NCBI RefSeq assembly: GCF_003854935.1
Contig: NZ_CP033969.1
Coordinates: 2,790,001-2,854,000 of the forward strand
Direction: 5' to 3'
Length of the DNA stretch: 64,000 bases
DNA from: Cupriavidus pauculus
GTDB taxonomy: Bacteria; Pseudomonadota; Gammaproteobacteria; Burkholderiales; Burkholderiaceae
The notes under the pieces are model-generated. The model was not told the DNA's origin, did not search any database, and saw only the letters and a program-made list of their open reading frames with translations. Positions 55,752-64,000 of the stretch are shown in pieces. Position 1 is the stretch's first letter; each line of letters starts with the position of its first letter. The position numbers and the translations under genes were made by a program.

Positions 55752-58700
55752 ATGAACAAGAATCGGTATCGCCGTATCTTCAGCAAGCGACTTGGCATGC
55801 TTGTCGCCGTCGCGGAAAACGTCAGGGGCGAAGGCAAGGCACCGGGTGCGGGCGGCGACAGCCCCTCCGGCGCGCCGCCGGGCGTGGTTTCGGCCATGAC
55901 GGCCGTGGCCTTGGCACTGCTGACGTGGGACATCGGCGAGGCGCGCGCCCAGGCGCTGCCAACGCACGGCAACGTCGTGGCCGGCCAGGCCACGATCTCG
56001 CAGCCGAATGGCCATACGATGACCATCGATCAAGGCAGCCAGCGTGCTGTCATCGACTGGAACACTTTCAACGTCGGCCAGGGCAACACGGTCCAGTTCA
56101 ACCAGCCCAACGCGCAGGCCCAGGCGCTGAACCGCGTGATCGGCGGCCTGCCCTCCAATATCCATGGTTCCCTGCTGGCCAACGGCCAGGTGCTGATCCA
56201 GAACGCCAACGGCGTGCTGTTCGGCAAGGGCGCCGTGGTCAACGTTGGCGCGCTGCTGGCCACCACCAAGTCGATCGACGCCAATGCCTTCATGGCCGGC
56301 AATTCGCTGGTGCTGGGCGCCACCGGCACCCACGCCGGCATCATCAATGAAGGCGCGATCCGCGCGCAGGGTTTTGTGACCCTGGTCGGCGATCAGGTCC
56401 GGAATACCGGAGACATCCGCACCGCCGACGGCGGTCAGATCGTCCTGGCGGCCGGCGATAGCGCCACGGTGGCGCTGCACAACGGCCAGGGCATTTCCCT
56501 CGTCCTCAACGACGCCACCGCAAACGCGCTGGTGGAAAACAGCGGCAACATCCACGCGCAGGACGGCACGGTGCTGATTACCGCGCGCGGCAAGGACACG
56601 CTGCTCAATACCGTGGTGAACCTGTCCGGCGTGATCCGTGCCGGCACGGTCGTGGCGGACGCCGGCAAGACCGGCGACGTGGTCATGACCGGCCGCATCG
56701 ACGCCTCGCACACCGCGCCGGGCGGCCGGGGCGGCACCGTGGTGCTGGCCGGCCATCGCGTGGGCCTGCTGGGCCAGGCCACCATCGACGCGTCGGGCGA
56801 CGCCGCCGGCGGTCAGGTCATCCTTGGGGGCGACAGCCTCGGCAAGCTGTCCGGCACACCCACGGCCAACCTGCTCCAGGACGGCGTCACGATCGCCAGC
56901 CTGACACAGGTCGCCGACGGCGCCAGCGTCATGGCAGACGCGCTCAACGGCGACGGCGGCTTTGTCGAAACGTCCGGCCTCGGACTGGACGTGCGCGGAT
57001 CGATCAGCGCCACCGCTCCCAACGGCAAGGCCGGCGCGTGGCTGATCGACCCGACGGACATCACGATCAGCACGGGCGAGGATGCCGGCCATACCGGCAA
57101 CCTGGACGAGTTTCGGACAACCAACAGCACGGCAAACATCCGCAACACGTCGATCAGCAACGCCCTGAACCGCGGCACCGATGTGACGATCACCACCGCC
57201 GGCACCGGCGCGGTCAAGGGCAACATCACGCAGGAACGCGGCGCCGACATCGTCAAGACCGGCGGCCGCACGGCCAACCTGACGCTGCTGGCCGATGGCG
57301 ACATCCTGCTGGCCGGCAACATCACGGCCAGCGGCCACCATATGAATCTCGACATCCGGGCCGGCATCGGCAACCGGGACGGCGGCGTCCACATCGACGG
57401 CGGCAGCATCGACCTCGCCGGCGGCCACCTGAGCGCGGCGGGCGACGTGACCCGATCATCCAGCAACTTTACCCCCGGTGTCTACATCGGCGGCACGATC
57501 CGCCACGTGGGCGGCCTGACGCTGGAGGGCAGCGCGAAGTTCGGCCCGGGCGTGGCCATCATGACCAACGTCGCCATCGACAGCAACGGCGAAATGGGCG
57601 ATGGCATCCTGGACATCACCGGCCGCTCCACCGGGGGCGCCGGGGTCTACGTGGCGCCTGGGGCCCAGCTCTTCATCGATGGCAACGGCACGGGCAGTAT
57701 TCACGGTACATCGATACAAGGATCGGGCGTGCACATCGCCGGGAACGGCCTCACAGTCTCCGGCAATCGCATCGTCAATGTCACGGGTACATCCAGCAGC
57801 GGATACGGGGTGCAGTTCGGCACGCGGCAGTCGAGCGCCATCCTGACCGCCAGCCAGCACGGGACGATCAACGTCGAGGGCCGCTCGGACACCGGCACCA
57901 GCGTCGGCGGATACCGCCCCATCGTCAACGAACGCGGCGCCGGCACGGTGAACCTGCCAAACTTGGACGACACCAACGCCTGGGCCGACGATCCGGATGA
58001 CGGGACCGAGGGTGGGAATGGCTCCGAGGGTGGGAATGGCTCCGAGGGTGGCAATGGCTCCGAGGGTGGGAATGGCTCCGGGGGTGGCAATGGCTCCGAG
58101 AGTGGCAACGGCTCCGACGGTGGCAATGGCTCCGAGGGTGGCAACGGCTCCGAAGGCGGTAACGGCTCCGAGGGCGGTAACGGCTCCGAAGGTGGTAACG
58201 GCTCCGAAGGTGGTAACGGCTCCGAGGGCGGTAATGGCTCCGAAGGCGGCAACGGCTCCGAAGGTGGTAATGGCTCCGAGGGCGGTAATGGCACCGAAGG
58301 CGGCAATGGCGCCGAGGGCGGTAATGGCTCCGAAGGCGGCAATGGCACCGAAGGCGGCAATGGCTCCGAGGGCGGCAACGGCTCCGAGGGCGGTAATGGC
58401 ACCGAGGGCGGCAACGGCTCCGAGGGCGGTAATGGCACCGAGGGTGGCAACGGCTCAGAGGGCGGCAATGGCACCGAAGGTGGCAACGGCTCCGAGGGCG
58501 GTAATAGCACCGAAGGCAACGGCTCCGAAGGTGGCAATGGCACCGAGGGTGGCAATAGCTCCGAAGGGGGTAACGGCACCGAAGGCGGCAATGGCTCCGA
58601 AGGCGGTAATGGCACCGAAGGCGGTAATGGCGCCGAAGGTGGCAACGGCACCGAAGGTGGCAATGGCTCCGAGGGCGGCAATGGCTCCGAGGGCGGCAAT

Positions 58701-61226
58701 GGCTCCGAGGGCGGCAATGGCGCCGAGGGCGGTAACGGCTCCGAAGGTGGTAACGGCTCCGAAGGTGGCAACGGCTCCGAGGGCGGCAACGGCTCCGAGG
58801 GTGGCAACGGCTCCGAAGGCGGCAATGGCTCCGAAGGCGGCAATGGCTCCGAGGGCGGCAATGGCTCCGAGGGTGGCAACGGCTCCGAAGGTGGCAATGG
58901 CTCCGAAGGCGGCAATGGCGCCGAGGGTGGCAACGGCACCGAGGGCGGTAACGGCTCCGAAGGTGGCAACGGCTCCGAGGGCGGCAACGGCTCCGAGGGC
59001 GGTAACGGCACCGAAGGTGGCAACGGCTCCGAAGGTGGCAACGGCTCCGAAGGTGGCAACGGCTCCGAAGGTGGCAACGGCTCCGAAGGTGGCAACGGCT
59101 CCGAAGGCGGCAACGGGACCGAAGGCGGCAACGGGACCGAAGGTGGCAATGGCTCCGAGGGCGGCAATGGCGCCGAGGGTGGCAACGGCTCTGAAGGCGG
59201 CAACGGCTCCGAAGGTGGCAACGGCTCCGAAGGCGGCAATGGCTCCGAAGGTGGCAACGGCTCCGAAGGCGGCAACGGCTCCGAGGGCGGTAATGGCTCC
59301 GAAGGTGGCAATGGCTCCGAGGGCGGTAATGGCGCCGAGGGCGGCAATGGCGCCGAGGGTGGCAACGGCTCTGAAGGCGGCAACGGCTCCGAAGGTGGCA
59401 ACGGCACCGAGGGCGGCAACGGCACCGAGGGCGGCAATGGCACCGAGGGCGGTAATGGCTCCGAAGGCGGCAATGGCACCGAGGGCGGCAATGGCTCCGA
59501 AGGTGGCAATGGCTCCGAGGGCGGCAACGGCTCCGAAGGCGGCAACGGCTCCGAAGGTGGGAACGGCTCCGAAGGCGGCAACGGCTCCGAAGGCGGTAAC
59601 GGCTCCGAAGGTGGCAATGGCTCCGAAGGCGGCAATGGCACCGAAGGTGGCAACGGCTCCGAGGGCGGCAACGGCTCCGAAGGCGGCAATGGCTCCGAAG
59701 GCGGTAACGGCTCCGAGGGCGGTAATGGCGCCGAAGGTGGCAATGGCTCCGACGGTGGCAATGGCTCCGAAGGCGGCAACGGCTCCGAAGGTGGTAACGG
59801 CACAGAAGGCGGCAACAGCTCCGAGGGTGGCAACGGCACCGAAGGCGGCAACGGCACAGAGGGTGGCAACGGCGCCGAAGGTGGTAACGGCACCGAAGGT
59901 GGCAATGGCTCCGAAGGCGGCAATGGCACCGAAGGTGGCAACGGCTCCGAAGGTGGCAATGGCACCGAAGGTGGCAACGGCTCCGAAGGTGGTAACGGCT
60001 CCGAAGGTAACGGCACCGAAGGTGGCAACGGCTCCGAAGGTGGGAACGGCTCCGAAGGCGGCAACGGCGCCGAAGGTGGCAACGGCTCCGAAGGTGGTAA
60101 CGGCTCCGAAGGTAACGGCACCGAAGGTGGCAACGGCTCCGAAGGTGGGAACGGCTCCGAAGGCGGCAACGGCGCCGAGGGCGGCAACGGCGCCGAAGGC
60201 GGCAATGGCACCGAAGGCGGTAACGGCTCCGAAGGCGGCAATGGCTCTGAAGGCGGCAACGGCACGGAAGGCGGCAACGGCACCGAAGGCGGCAATGGCG
60301 CCGAGGGCGGTAACGGCTCCGAAGGTGGTAACGGCTCCGAAGGCGGCAATGGCTCCGAAGGCGGCAATGGCTCCGAAGGCGGTAATGGCACCGAAGGTGG
60401 CAATGGGACCGAAGGTGGCAATGGGACCGAAGGCGGCAATGGCTCCGAGGGCGGCAATGGCTCCGAGGGCGGCAACGGCACCGAAGGCGGCAACGGCACC
60501 GAAGGCGGTAACGGCTCCGAAGGTGGCAATGGCTCCGAAGGTGGCAATGGCTCCGAAGGCGGCAATGGCACCGAAGGTGGCAACGGCTCCGAGGGCGGCA
60601 ACGGCTCCGAGGGCGGTAACGGCACCGAAGGTGGCAATGGCGCCGAAGGCGGCAACGGCTCCGAAGGTGGCAACGGCGCCGAAGGTGGCAACGGCACCGA
60701 CACCGGCAGCAAGACCCCCGACGGCAACATCACCGACGGTAACGGGTCAGCCCCGGAACAGTCTGGCGGATCGAGCAGCTCCGGCGCCACCGCTGGCGCG
60801 ATCATGGGCGCGGTCGGCGTGGGCGGCATCCTGGCTTACGTGATCGATGACATGGCCGAGGGCCGTTGGTATCTCGATACGTCCGTACCGCTGACAGTGG
60901 AAGTTGATGAAGCCAAGTCCTGGCAAGGCGCCGCGATGTCGGGTGCGGCCGTGAAGCTGGAAGGCAACGTGGCCGTCGTCCAGATAAAAACATCGACAGG
61001 AACGGTCGAGCGCACGCTGACGTTGCAGGATGGCGCCAACGGCACCAAGCACTTCGTCTACGAGGACCCGGTCACCAAGACCAAGGCCGATCTGGCGGTG
61101 AACATGGAGACACGCGAGTTCTTCTACACCGAAGCCGGTGCCCCGAACGGCAAGCGATACGTCGTGAAGAGCCACGGCTGGCTGAAGAACGGCACGCCCT
61201 CAAAAGCTGCCGCTCCGGCAAGCTAA
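55752..61226 (+). CDS. TpsA-type exoprotein 3 (NGSEGG stalk)
   Basis: 1824 residues from ATG 55752 (MNKNRYRRIFSKRLGMLVAVAENVRGEG). ESPR, signal core and TPS domain (about 1-330) are homologous to proteins 1, 2 and 4 but clearly more diverged (e.g. 'ALPTHGN', 'NTFNVGQG'). The beta-helix-like part is shorter (about 420-750). Residues 753-1649 are about 150 glutamate-based repeats EGGNG(S/T/A). The C-terminal domain (1650-1824) starts diverged ('SSGATAGAIMGAVGVGGILAYVIDDMAEGRWYL') but its last ~65 residues are identical to protein 1, a sign of gene conversion. One or two 'D' units (NGSDGG) occur inside the E array. Role as above. Confidence 0.88.
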   Translation: MNKNRYRRIFSKRLGMLVAVAENVRGEGKAPGAGGDSPSGAPPGVVSAMTAVALALLTWDIGEARAQALPTHGNVVAGQATISQPNGHTMTIDQGSQRAVIDWNTFNVGQGNTVQFNQPNAQAQALNRVIGGLPSNIHGSLLANGQVLIQNANGVLFGKGAVVNVGALLATTKSIDANAFMAGNSLVLGATGTHAGIINEGAIRAQGFVTLVGDQVRNTGDIRTADGGQIVLAAGDSATVALHNGQGISLVLNDATANALVENSGNIHAQDGTVLITARGKDTLLNTVVNLSGVIRAGTVVADAGKTGDVVMTGRIDASHTAPGGRGGTVVLAGHRVGLLGQATIDASGDAAGGQVILGGDSLGKLSGTPTANLLQDGVTIASLTQVADGASVMADALNGDGGFVETSGLGLDVRGSISATAPNGKAGAWLIDPTDITISTGEDAGHTGNLDEFRTTNSTANIRNTSISNALNRGTDVTITTAGTGAVKGNITQERGADIVKTGGRTANLTLLADGDILLAGNITASGHHMNLDIRAGIGNRDGGVHIDGGSIDLAGGHLSAAGDVTRSSSNFTPGVYIGGTIRHVGGLTLEGSAKFGPGVAIMTNVAIDSNGEMGDGILDITGRSTGGAGVYVAPGAQLFIDGNGTGSIHGTSIQGSGVHIAGNGLTVSGNRIVNVTGTSSSGYGVQFGTRQSSAILTASQHGTINVEGRSDTGTSVGGYRPIVNERGAGTVNLPNLDDTNAWADDPDDGTEGGNGSEGGNGSEGGNGSEGGNGSGGGNGSESGNGSDGGNGSEGGNGSEGGNGSEGGNGSEGGNGSEGGNGSEGGNGSEGGNGSEGGNGSEGGNGTEGGNGAEGGNGSEGGNGTEGGNGSEGGNGSEGGNGTEGGNGSEGGNGTEGGNGSEGGNGTEGGNGSEGGNSTEGNGSEGGNGTEGGNSSEGGNGTEGGNGSEGGNGTEGGNGAEGGNGTEGGNGSEGGNGSEGGNGSEGGNGAEGGNGSEGGNGSEGGNGSEGGNGSEGGNGSEGGNGSEGGNGSEGGNGSEGGNGSEGGNGSEGGNGAEGGNGTEGGNGSEGGNGSEGGNGSEGGNGTEGGNGSEGGNGSEGGNGSEGGNGSEGGNGSEGGNGTEGGNGTEGGNGSEGGNGAEGGNGSEGGNGSEGGNGSEGGNGSEGGNGSEGGNGSEGGNGSEGGNGSEGGNGAEGGNGAEGGNGSEGGNGSEGGNGTEGGNGTEGGNGTEGGNGSEGGNGTEGGNGSEGGNGSEGGNGSEGGNGSEGGNGSEGGNGSEGGNGSEGGNGSEGGNGTEGGNGSEGGNGSEGGNGSEGGNGSEGGNGAEGGNGSDGGNGSEGGNGSEGGNGTEGGNSSEGGNGTEGGNGTEGGNGAEGGNGTEGGNGSEGGNGTEGGNGSEGGNGTEGGNGSEGGNGSEGNGTEGGNGSEGGNGSEGGNGAEGGNGSEGGNGSEGNGTEGGNGSEGGNGSEGGNGAEGGNGAEGGNGTEGGNGSEGGNGSEGGNGTEGGNGTEGGNGAEGGNGSEGGNGSEGGNGSEGGNGSEGGNGTEGGNGTEGGNGTEGGNGSEGGNGSEGGNGTEGGNGTEGGNGSEGGNGSEGGNGSEGGNGTEGGNGSEGGNGSEGGNGTEGGNGAEGGNGSEGGNGAEGGNGTDTGSKTPDGNITDGNGSAPEQSGGSSSSGATAGAIMGAVGVGGILAYVIDDMAEGRWYLDTSVPLTVEVDEAKSWQGAAMSGAAVKLEGNVAVVQIKTSTGTVERTLTLQDGANGTKHFVYEDPVTKTKADLAVNMETREFFYTEAGAPNGKRYVVKSHGWLKNGTPSKAAAPAS
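58008..60698 (+). repeat. 18-bp coding tandem repeat, about 150 units (EGGNGS/T/A)
   Basis: 2691 bases in frame: about 147 hexapeptide units plus three shortened 5-residue units (EGNGS/T) near 58514, 60004 and 60109. The last two are 105 bases apart and start identical ~70-base segments, so part of the array grew by block duplication. Ser, Thr and Ala alternate at one position; Glu is replaced by Asp only rarely. Confidence 0.92.
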
Positions 61227-61276
61227 TTGCGGGCTCTCAACTAGAAGCTACTAGCTAGCATCTGCCTGTAGGGAAA

Positions 61277-61318
61277 ACGATGTGCCGGTGTCGAAAGACG
61301 TCGGCACATCGTCCTTTT
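61277..61318 (+). terminator. Long GNRA-capped hairpin after exoprotein gene 3
   Basis: Identical stem, GAAA loop and CCTTTT tail to the hairpin after gene 1. Confidence 0.75.
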
Positions 61319-61367
61319 CCGAGGGGCAATCAGAATCTGTTGGCCCCCGGCTCCACTTCCCAAGTCA

Positions 61368-61501
61368 TCGTAGTTCTACGAAATATTTCACCGGGCTCTG
61401 CGCAGACCCCCGTCGCTTCGCGACGCTGCGACATTCTCATGCAACCCCGCTGCGTGTTTCGTGTTTCTACGATTCCCCGCCCTTCCCCAGGTTTCTAGCA
61501 T
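61368..61501 (+). promoter_or_regulatory. Conserved control region, exoprotein gene 4
   Basis: TCGTAGTTCTACGA (61368-61381) and TCGTGTTTCTACGA (61459-61472) are 91 bases apart, with TAGCAT 23 bases after the second (61496-61501), as before gene 2. Confidence 0.5.
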
Positions 61502-61692
61502 TGCCATCAAGGAGATCGCGGGACCCGGTACGACCACAGACCGCGCGGCAGCTCAAGTAAGCGCGCCCCCCGATCCCGAGCTAGAGCGGGTCAACTCGCG
61601 TTCCATGAATTGACGCACGACGCCTGCATCGGCCGCCTTCCTGAAGGCAGAGCCGAGCCGCGTCACGTCGCAACTTCTGTTGGGTTTCAACC

Positions 61693-64000
61693 ATGAACAA
61701 GAATCGGTATCGCCGCGTATTCAGCAAGCATCTCGGCATGCTTGTGGCCGTTGCGGAAAATGTGAAGAGCCGCGGCAAGGCGCCTGGTGAAGGCGCCGCT
61801 GCGGAGGCATCGCCCCAACTGGGCGTGGTATCGGCGATGACGGCCATCGCCCTCGCCCTGTTTGCCTGGGACATGGACGAAGCCCGTGCCCAAGGACTCC
61901 CGACCCAGGGCAACGTCGTGGCCGGCCAGGCCACCATCTCGCAGCCCAATGGCTCGACGATGACCATCAATCAGGGCAGCCAGCGCGCTGTCATCGACTG
62001 GAACAGCTTCAGCATCGGCCAGGGCAACACGGTCCAGTTCAACCAGCCCAACGCACAGGCCCAGGCGCTGAACCGCGTCACGGGTGGCCTCCCCTCCAAT
62101 ATCCACGGCTCGCTGCTGGCCAACGGGCAGGTGCTGATCCAGAACGCCAACGGCGTGCTGTTCGGACGCGGCGCAGTGGTCAATGTCGGCTCGCTGCTGG
62201 CCACCACCAAGTCCATCGACTCCAACGCCTTCATGGCCGGCAGCCCGCTGGCACTGAGCGCCACCGGCACGCAGGCCGGCATCATCAACGAAGGCTCCAT
62301 CAACGCCCAAGGCTATGTGACCTTCATGGGCGATCAGGTCCGCAACGGGGGCAACATCAAGACCGGCCCGGGCGGCCAAGTCCTGCTGGCCGCTGGCGAT
62401 AGCGCCACGGTGGCCCTGCACAACGGCCAGGGCATCTCGCTGGTCCTCAACGACGCCACCGCCAACGCGCTGGCGGAAAACAGCGGCAACATCCATGCAC
62501 AAGACGGCACGGTGCTGATTACGGCACGCGGCAAGGACACGCTGCTCAATACGGTGGTGAACCTGTCCGGCGTGGTCCGCGCCGGCACGGTCGTGGCCGA
62601 TGCTGGCAAGACCGGCGACGTGGTCATGACCGGCCGCATCGACGCCTCCAACCGCAACGGCGGCCAGGGCGGCACGGTGGTGCTGGCCGGCGACCGCGTC
62701 GGCCTGTTCGACAGCGCCTCGATCGACGCCTCGGGCGACTCGGCTGGCGGCAAGGTGATTCTTGGCGGCGATTCGCTGGGCAAGCTCGAAGGCACCGAAG
62801 CGCGCAAGCTGCTGCAGGACGGTGCTGGCTTCGCCAACTTTACGCAGGTGGGTGTCAACGCCCGGGTCGATGCCGGTGCACGGCATGGCGACGGCGGGTT
62901 CGTGGAGACGTCAGCCCACGACCTTAACGTCTTCGGCACCGTGACCGCCGCAGCCCCGAACGGCAAGTCGGGTGACTGGCTGATCGATCCGACCGACATC
63001 ATCATCACCACGTGGGATTCCGGCTACACCGGCAGCGTCAGCGACGGATTTACGGCGGGCACCACCGGAGCCAAGGTCAGCAACACGTCGATCAACAACG
63101 CGCTGAACAACGGCACGGACGTCATGATCAGCACCGCCAGCTCGGGTCCCGCGGCCGGCAATATCACGCAGCAAGCGAATATCACAAAGACCTCTGGTGC
63201 CGCGGCCAACCTCACGATGATTGCGCAGGGGAATGTCTCCCTGACCCGCATCACCACAACTGGCGAGGCCATCAATCTCACCATTCGGGCGGGCGAAGGC
63301 ACCGGCAAGGGCAGAGTGACATCGACTACAGATACCGTCCTCGACCTGGGCGGCGGCTACCTCGATATCGCGGCGACGTCGGAACTTCGCGGCACTCATG
63401 GCGCCGTGGAGCTTTACGGCCGCACATCGAATATCGGTGGCGCGACGATCGTCGGCCATGGGAATCTGGGGATGGGCGTTATCCTGAGTAACTTCACCGT
63501 CCTTGGCGACGGCCATCTGGAAGTCATCGGCACGTCGAAGGGCTATTACCATGGGGTAATGTTCAGCGGGACGGTGAACATCGGTGGCAATGGCACTGCT
63601 AACATTTCTGGCACGTCGACCGATAATTCTGGGGTATACCTTGGCGGGCAACTCAACGTGTCCGGCAACCGCACGGTTAACTTCAACGGTAAATCCCGCG
63701 ACAGCTACGGTGTGTACATGCAGAGCCCCGGCCTCACCGCCAGCGAGAACGGGACCATCAACATCAACGGCCGATCGGAGAATGGGACCGGCATCTACAT
63801 CTCAGGCAGCCAAGTCGAGCGGGATAACGGCGAGATCAACTTCAACAGCCAAGACCGTGCAGGTCCAGAACCCGTTGTGCCCCCGGACGACGGTAACGGC
63901 TCGAACGGCGGCAATGGCACCGACGGCAATGGTTCCAACGGTGGCAACGGCCCCGACGGGAACGGTGACGGCCCCGACGGGAACGGCAATGGGCCCGACG
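61693..64000 (+). CDS. TpsA-type exoprotein 4, partial (runs off the right edge)
   Basis: About 769 codons from ATG 61693, open to the window end. The first ~415 residues (ESPR, signal, TPS domain) are almost identical to protein 2. The next segment diverges ('GTVTAAAPNGKSGDWLIDPTDIIITTWDSGYTGS') and forms its own shorter beta-helix-like region with 'NISGTSTDNSGVYLGGQLNVSGN' turns. From 63889 it enters a stalk mixing hexapeptide (NGSNGG, NGTDG) and heptapeptide (NGPDGNGDGPDGNGNGPD) units, so its repeat type appears to be that of protein 2 or a mixture. Confidence 0.85.
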   Translation, partial: MNKNRYRRVFSKHLGMLVAVAENVKSRGKAPGEGAAAEASPQLGVVSAMTAIALALFAWDMDEARAQGLPTQGNVVAGQATISQPNGSTMTINQGSQRAVIDWNSFSIGQGNTVQFNQPNAQAQALNRVTGGLPSNIHGSLLANGQVLIQNANGVLFGRGAVVNVGSLLATTKSIDSNAFMAGSPLALSATGTQAGIINEGSINAQGYVTFMGDQVRNGGNIKTGPGGQVLLAAGDSATVALHNGQGISLVLNDATANALAENSGNIHAQDGTVLITARGKDTLLNTVVNLSGVVRAGTVVADAGKTGDVVMTGRIDASNRNGGQGGTVVLAGDRVGLFDSASIDASGDSAGGKVILGGDSLGKLEGTEARKLLQDGAGFANFTQVGVNARVDAGARHGDGGFVETSAHDLNVFGTVTAAAPNGKSGDWLIDPTDIIITTWDSGYTGSVSDGFTAGTTGAKVSNTSINNALNNGTDVMISTASSGPAAGNITQQANITKTSGAAANLTMIAQGNVSLTRITTTGEAINLTIRAGEGTGKGRVTSTTDTVLDLGGGYLDIAATSELRGTHGAVELYGRTSNIGGATIVGHGNLGMGVILSNFTVLGDGHLEVIGTSKGYYHGVMFSGTVNIGGNGTANISGTSTDNSGVYLGGQLNVSGNRTVNFNGKSRDSYGVYMQSPGLTASENGTININGRSENGTGIYISGSQVERDNGEINFNSQDRAGPEPVVPPDDGNGSNGGNGTDGNGSNGGNGPDGNGDGPDGNGNGPD
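63889..64000 (+). repeat. Start of the stalk repeat of exoprotein 4 (partial)
   Basis: The first 112 bases of an in-frame repeat. It opens with mixed units and ends in three DGNG(N/D)GP heptapeptides at the window edge; total length unknown. Confidence 0.75.

Larger units (their letters stand above)
61227..61692. other. Intergenic region between exoprotein genes 3 and 4
   Basis: 466 bases, a near-perfect copy of the spacer between genes 1 and 2 with a handful of substitutions and one extra G near 61273. It holds a terminator hairpin, control sites and leader; no gene. Confidence 0.75.
61034..62932 (+). repeat. Duplicated block (copy 2), 3' end of gene 3 to TPS domain of gene 4
   Basis: Near-identical to 48521-50420. 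Homology starts abruptly inside the C-terminal domain of gene 3 and ends in gene 4 after 'GDGGFVETSAHDLNV', where the two genes become clearly different. Confidence 0.8.

Noticed and set aside
57701-60829. Minus-strand open frame of PPSEPLP repeats, and a plus-strand frame of APKVATAPR repeats
   Set aside because: Both are shadows of the glutamate repeat array in other frames; the frame carrying ESPR, TPS and C-terminal domains is the real one.

Overview
The window is GC-rich, densely packed bacterial chromosome. It suggests a betaproteobacterium of the Burkholderiaceae, most like Cupriavidus or Ralstonia. That is inferred from gene families, base composition and GC-rich palindromic repeats, not from a marker gene; no rRNA or tRNA gene was seen.

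Layout. 1-8.0 kb: the start of a glyoxalase-fold gene, an orphan AAA-type ATPase, a GntR regulator with an FAD-linked 2-hydroxyacid dehydrogenase, and a MacAB-like export operon (adaptor, ATPase, two permeases). 8.2-14.5 kb: a LysR regulator divergent from a FUSC aromatic-acid exporter, two surface lipoproteins (Sel1-like, CsgG-like) and a DUF1254/DUF1214 protein. 14.7-22.1 kb: seven tightly coupled genes that build and activate a phosphonate. PEP mutase, phosphonopyruvate decarboxylase and 2-aminoethylphosphonate (AEP) transaminase make AEP. Two nucleotidyltransferases can make a CMP-phosphonate. A CDP-alcohol phosphatidyltransferase, a 2-oxoglutarate oxygenase and a flippase-like membrane protein suggest that the end product is a phosphonolipid. 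22.8-28.9 kb: a phospholipase-D/cardiolipin-synthase-like lipoprotein, an Old Yellow Enzyme, a Rieske oxygenase and a PAS hybrid histidine kinase. 29.4-35.9 kb: the ligase-associated DNA repair operon (small membrane protein, MBL exonuclease, ATP-dependent ligase, DEXH helicase, PdeM nuclease). 36.1-41.8 kb: a Gram-negative stressosome operon (RsbR, RsbS, RsbT, RsbX-like) ending in two histidine kinases instead of a sigma factor. 42.0-44.2 kb: a TonB-dependent siderophore receptor behind a perfect Fur-like palindrome.

44.7-64.0 kb is the most unusual part: four tandem paralogous two-partner-secretion (TpsA/filamentous-haemagglutinin type) exoproteins, the last cut by the window edge. They share an extended signal peptide, TPS domain and C-terminal domain. 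Between these lies a beta-helix-like segment and then a long, low-complexity, acidic glycine repeat stalk that differs by gene: 25 hexapeptides of NGSDGG type; 124 heptapeptides of NGNGPDG type; about 150 hexapeptides of NGSEGG type. Upstream regions share a 14-bp palindromic motif at fixed spacing, and each complete gene is followed by a near-identical long hairpin with a GNRA tetraloop. No TpsB transporter gene is visible.

Three clusters of a composite ~123-bp palindromic repeat sit between genes at 8.1, 22.1-22.8 and 28.9-29.4 kb.
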